A stretch of 64,000 nt of DNA from Limanda limanda (lineage: Eukaryota > Chordata > Actinopteri > Pleuronectiformes > Pleuronectidae), in assembly GCF_963576545.1 (NCBI RefSeq), contig NC_083649.1, forward strand, positions 6,570,406 through 6,634,405, read 5' to 3'. The position numbers were made by a program, and so were the translations under genes. Positions 58,977 through 64,000 of the stretch are shown in pieces; position 1 is the stretch's first letter, and every line of letters begins with the position of its first letter. Under the pieces are notes generated by a model. The model was given only the letters and a program-made list of their open reading frames with translations. It did not search any database and had not been told where the DNA came from.

Positions 58977-59008
58977 AATTATAACCCACAGTGGTGGAGC
59001 CCATGTGA
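58977..59008 (-). promoter_or_regulatory. tyr: tyr proximal promoter: TATA-like box and E-box
   Basis: On the minus strand a TATA-like ttataatt lies at 58977-58984 and, just upstream, an E-box reading TCACATG (plus CATGTGA) at 59002-59008, about 85 bases before the start codon. MITF-type factors bind CATGTG with this flanking base in tyrosinase promoters of other vertebrates. The assignment is by motif only. Confidence 0.5.
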
Positions 59009-59080
59009 TGCATTCTCAGGGTTAAATACTTGAGGGATTTCTGCGGTGCACCCCCCCCCCCCCTCTCTGTGTGGAGCCGG

Positions 59081-59093
59081 TCACATGCTGCAT
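59081..59093 (-). promoter_or_regulatory. tyr: Second E-box upstream of tyr
   Basis: TCACATG on the plus strand at 59081-59087 (CATGTGA on the minus strand), followed at once by ctgcat. It is about 165 bases before the tyr ATG. Together with the nearer site it makes a pair of M-box-like elements within about 80 bases. Confidence 0.4.
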
Positions 59094-59564
59094 GACCTCA
59101 GGCTGAAGCTCACTCGATGTGTGTGTGGAAATCAGGCCGAAAGCAAACTGCAGCCAAAGAAGAAAGAAGTTCCATCTAATGACATTTGTGCACATTCAGT
59201 GGAGTTTTTCAGTCTTAATGAGCCTTAATGAAAATGTATTATTTGCCTGATGATACCATTAAAATGAATAGGCAACATATCACCTCGTTACAGGCTCTTA
59301 TTGTGTTAATTAAGCGGAAAACAGGCATTTAACTCTACACACACACACACAACAAACACACACACACACAGCCACAAAGTAAGCAAACTGTTATTCCTGG
59401 CATTATGGGATGAAAACCACCATGATAATTCTGGGTCCACAGAGAGACAGGGACATCAGGATGAGGAGAGAGATAATCAGCCATGTAGTCATATTTTTAT
59501 ATCAACAACTCAAATGAACAATATGTGAAATATATTGTATTGTATACTTACCCCAATATATATA

Positions 59565-60010
59565 TATTTTTTTTTATTTGCCTTTATTTAACCAGGTCAG
59601 TCCCGTTGAGATACAATGACCTCTTTTTCAAGGGAAGCCTGGCCAATACAGCAGCATACAAAAAATGTCAACAGTCACAAGACACACAGAAATCACATAA
59701 CACAGATAAAATACATTTAAAAGAAAAAGATAAGGCAACAGGACTAAAGCTCCGGATTCACACCAAAACAAGAACAAGTGCGGTATGAAGCCGCTCCAAT
59801 TTCTCTCACACGAGTCTTCAAAGTTTCAAGGTTTATGAGCTCCTTTAACTTTAGAGTTTTTTGCAGTGCATTCCAAGCAGCAGGTGCAGCGAACTTAAAA
59901 CAGTGTTTTCCAAATTCAGAGTGAACTTTGGGCATAATTAATAAATAAAACTCATTTGAACGTAAGCAGTAATTGCTCTGGGATTTAAAGATGTAATTAC
60001 ATAAGTAGTG
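59565..60010 (-). mobile_element. LINE 3' end (L2/Maui-like), minus orientation
   Basis: Its minus-strand ORF (59744-60025) contains MPKVHSEFGKHCFKFAAPAA and NALQKTLKLKELINLETLKT, the C-terminal end of an L2-group reverse-transcriptase protein, then the same 3' end as the copy at 55511-55912. It lies about 0.65 kb upstream of the tyr start codon. Confidence 0.7.
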
Positions 60011-62583
60011 CGGGAGCAGACCCAAGATAGCTTTATAAATAAAAATATGCCAATGTATAACAAACCAGGAGTTAAAGTTGTAAGGTTGTTTCCCGTAAAT
60101 GAGTAAATTTCCAAATAGTGTTTACAGGTATAATCTGATTGAAAATAGGCCCCTGTTGAAATGCATAGATTTCTAATTTGTTTAATTAAAAGACTTGATT
60201 ATTTGAAAGTCAAAGCTTTATAATTTGTTGTTTTGCAGTGAATTCTGGGCTCAAAGGTATTTCTGTGCCGTCACCAGGTGTAAACAAAGACTTAAACCAA
60301 AGGATCAACTGAGGACACATGAGTGAAGCTCATCGCCTGAGGCTAAGAAATATTTTCTGCTATTTGCATTTGTTTGTCAGAAGAGAACTTTGAAGTGTTT
60401 GACACCTTCAGGCCACTAGTGTCTCACATGACTGACAAAACATGAGGCCTTCATCCACAGTTTAATGATCTCAGGACATAAAGCTCAGGGCAGCAGAGGG
60501 AGTGTCCACCAGGGGGGGCCATTCCCCTGCGTCTGATGAAATCCTCTCTCCACAAAGGACAGTTCACCTCGGCTGTAGCTTCTTTTCCCATCAGGCAAAT
60601 GACAAAATCACAAATTCTAAGAAAATCCTCCGTCTTCATTCTCATAAACCAACAGGACACATCGTCAGTCACACGTCTGACCTCTGTTTTACGAGTCTTT
60701 CAAAGTAGCCAGCAACAAAGATGTTTTTGTTGTTGCACCACGGGTCTTAGTGAAAAGCATTCTTGGGAGCTTTCAAAGAAACATCTCACATATCCGATCA
60801 TATCTGGAGGGTCAAATGATCTCGGATGGAACTATTAAATGTAAATGAATCAGAGTGATGTAGATGATCACCTCCTCTATAGATGGATTTGTTGTACCTG
60901 TGTTGTATGTTCTGTAAGTTAAAGCAAGATATTACAATGAATCAGCTGAACTACATGTACACAGCATTTTCTAACTTGTTCGTTACCATATTTATTGCAA
61001 TAGTAATTTGTTATTTCATTTAACAGGGACAGAGAAAAGAGAATATTCATGTTCATAGAAACATCATTAAGGTCAATCTTATATTGACATGTGCAGTTTA
61101 AGCGAAACGTAAGATATTAAAGGTTATTAAAGTTAATTTAAAAATGGACTGTGCAAAGACTTGTAAACACATTTTATTAACAATATTTAAAAACCAACAT
61201 ATTTCCAAATCACGAGTTTGTCCTTTGATACTTACTTAAGATCTGCTGCTTTTCATCTTAATCGCTTGATCTTTATGACTTTACAATCCTTATTTCTTTT
61301 ACGCACAATAACATACAGACCTTTGATTATGTTCTGTGTCGTTGTGACCTTAAGCAAAGAAGGGGAGCGATTCAGTGGAGGTGCATGAAAGTCCAATTTA
61401 TTTTAAAAAACCTCATTCCATCTTGTGGTTTCTGCTATTTTCCATTTGTCCCGGACCACGTGTCCTTGAGCAAACAGACGGCAGCAACAGATTTAATGAA
61501 AAGCAATGATGCATCGACCTGAGTAGATATGGAGTTTATGTTTTCAGATTATAAACAGTAGAAAGGGTCAAATCAACCTGGAGCACAGGAGGGTCGGCCT
61601 CAGAATAACATGATTCTGCAGTTTGTACCATTTGGATTTGAAAGTGACGGTGGTGGGACTCTTTCTCTTTACTGGACGTATTGAAACTGGATGTTAAATG
61701 TAACTTTCCCTTCTGACTGCAAGTTAAAAACGACTGAAGTCTTAATCTGATGCTTCATCTTAATCCACATAAAGAAAAATCCACTGCTTCAATGCACTCA
61801 GGATAAAGAATTTCCTTGTTACAAACCTTGATTATGAACGTTTCCATCAGCTGATCCACACAAGGCATTTTCTAGAGGCAGTCACATGGTAACGTTGGTA
61901 GTTTAATATGTAAACTTAAAGGTTCAACTTTATACGTGAAATATCAAGTTTATTCTCAACATTCTTATTCTAAATATTGATTTTCTGATTTAATTAAAAT
62001 GTACGTTCTGACTTTATACTTTTACTTATGTCTGGCCCTGTTTCTCTTCTGTACTTTTAAATCTGCTTGATAACAGATATTAGTTTTATGCATTATTCTC
62101 CACGGAATTTAAGAAAATGTTTTAAAAAATGTTTAAAAATAATAAAAATAAAAAAGAAACACAAAAACGTTTCAAATGATCCACATGTACATTTAAAGTG
62201 CAAAGAATTAAAAGAATATAGTTTAGCTCACTGCAAATATCACATGTAAATACAAATTGTCAACCTGTAGATACCTTAAAGACTGCCATAGTTTATTGTA
62301 AATACATGTAAATAAACGTTATTATACGTCATTAAAAGCTTGAGTCAAAAAAGAATTCGGATCACAACAAAACGGTTAAATAAATAATTAATAAAAAAAA
62401 CAGTAAAAAAAACAGAAAAAACAGTGATTGACCTTTAATTATATCAATTCTCACCCTTTATTCTTCATTTGCCTCCTCACATATTTGTTTTATTCTCCTC
62501 ATATTCTACAATGTGTCTTTGTGGCTTCACCTCATTGAGCTTTTCACAGATGCAGTCGCTGTGGATGCTGCACGCTTTCCACT
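60011..62583. other. tyr-grm5 intergenic region, no gene seen
   Basis: Mostly AT-rich. The first bases may continue the LINE copy. No ORF here has a family signature. Distal regulatory elements of tyr or grm5 could lie here but cannot be recognised by eye. Confidence 0.5.
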
Positions 62584-62662
62584 GTTTAGGAGGAGGAGGA
62601 GGAGGATGAGGAGGAGGAAGAGGAGGAGGAGGAGGAGGAGGAGAGAGAGGAAGGAGGGGGGG
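62584..62662 (+). repeat. (GGA)n purine tract upstream of grm5
   Basis: About 75 bases of almost pure purine built from GGA/GAG units, ending in a run of seven G. A similar tract lies in the fat3/chordc1 spacer. Confidence 0.85.
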
Positions 62663-62699
62663 CAGCAGTGTGCGTCAGTAAGTAACATGTTCCAATAAC

Positions 62700-62856
62700 G
62701 GACTATATCATCTGCTGCTATTTGCAGTTTGCTGTAGCCAGGCACCAGGCTGAGCTGCAGAGAGCGAGAGAAGCTGCAGCCGGAGCGTTTCTTCTCCTCA
62801 GTGATGGAGACGCTCTCAGAGGGAAAGACACCTGCGAGGCAACTGGCACAAAACAG
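62700..62856 (+). other. grm5: Candidate 5' exon of grm5
   Basis: A GC-richer stretch ending in a good donor (AACAG/gtagga at 62856/62857), about 0.86 kb before the grm5 coding exon. It holds an ATG at 62804 that stays open to the donor. The 5' limit is not visible. Confidence 0.4.
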
Positions 62857-63123
62857 GTAGGAGCAAGTTCCTTTTAATTAGGTGAAGCGCACAACGCTGA
62901 CTTTACAACTGAGCTTTATATCTGCATCGTTAACGCATTCTTCAGTTTCACTCAAGTGGCACGACGCTCTTGCAACATCATTTCATCACCATGGCAGCAA
63001 CTTGAAATCCTTTTCTCTTGTAGGAGGAGGATTTGTCAATATCAGTGTCTTCTTTTCCTGAAATTCTAAATATTTTATCCTTTCACTGGAAATACCAACT
63101 TGGCTGAGATGGACTTCTTAGTG

Positions 63124-63477
63124 TCGGGGGCGGATCCAGGGGCGAGGCCGGGGGGGTGGGGGGACGGGGGGGCACTGGCCCCAACTGAAATCTGATCAGC
63201 CCCTGTTCCGTCAGAAATCGTTAATAAAACACTTTCTAACAAAAAATATGAGAATTTATCACGATTTTCTGATTTACAACAATTTTTTAGTCTAATCTAA
63301 ATTTAGTCGATTATGTGTTTCTCTTCTCAAAACCTTAGAGCGAACATTAAACACCGAATGACTTAAATGTGCAACTAGCTCAATCAGGAATTGTGCATGG
63401 ATGTTCGACATGTAATTGCCCCCCCAAAGTGGCCCCTTTATGGCCCCTGATTTAGAGAGATCCTAGATCCGCCACTG
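63124..63477. mobile_element. MITE, 354 bp, between the grm5 5' exon and coding exon
   Basis: Imperfect inverted ends (ggggcggatccaggg and ctagatccgccactg) flanked by CTTAGTG at 63117-63123 and 63478-63484. No coding potential. A 7- to 8-bp duplication suggests a hAT-type element. Confidence 0.7.
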
Positions 63478-63587
63478 CTTAGTGCATTGTGCATTGATCG
63501 TGATTGATTGTGACGGATACAGTGAGTTTACCTATAGAGATGATCAGACTTGCTATTATCTGCACAAGCAATTCCTGTTGCCTATGA

Positions 63588-63995
<408 letters not shown>

Positions 63996-64000
63996 TGATA

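Overview
This is a vertebrate nuclear window, almost certainly from a teleost fish. It has multi-exon genes with GT-AG introns, fish-type LINE, hAT and SINE-like repeats, and long dinucleotide and tetranucleotide arrays. Four genes sit in the order and relative orientations I recall for human chromosome 11q14: fat3, chordc1, tyr and grm5. I see no prokaryotic features, CRISPR array, or convincing rRNA or tRNA gene. Introns dominate.

Region 1 (about 607-42100, minus strand) is the 5' two thirds of fat3, a giant atypical cadherin. I reconstructed 24 consecutive coding exons. Their phases all match and they join into 2590 codons, from the signal peptide into cadherin repeat 24. The gene runs off the left edge, so the remaining cadherin repeats, the EGF/laminin-G region, the membrane segment and the tail are not in the window. 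One or two upstream non-coding exons are proposed at 41576-41637 and, weakly, from 41826 upward. The introns hold most of the mobile DNA: three hAT-type elements carrying a small BED zinc-finger ORF, an independent 1.28-kb hAT element with a perfect 8-bp target duplication, a palindromic GTTAAC-rich MITE, a TTAA-flanked MITE, a truncated L1 with a perfect 15-bp target duplication, and a tandem duplication that copies a splice donor.

Region 2 (42239-50982, plus strand) is a complete chordc1 (11 coding exons, 339 residues; two CHORD zinc domains, a CS domain and an acidic tail), an HSP90 co-chaperone. Its start codon lies only a few hundred bases from the proposed fat3 5' end, head to head across a GC-rich spacer.

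Region 3 (53575-58918, minus strand) is a complete tyr (5 exons, 543 residues), the copper monophenol oxidase that starts melanin synthesis. All six copper-binding histidines are present, and CATGTGA E-boxes lie just upstream. Chordc1 and tyr converge on a 2.6-kb gap holding a 194-bp TG array.

Region 4 (about 62500-64000, plus strand) is the start of grm5, a group I metabotropic glutamate receptor, transcribed away from tyr and running off the right edge.

The four genes do not form a pathway. Their grouping is conserved synteny. Most novelty here lies in how repeats press against splice sites and promoters. Exon limits were assigned by eye from splice signals, reading phase and family knowledge; repeat names are by recognition, not by database search.
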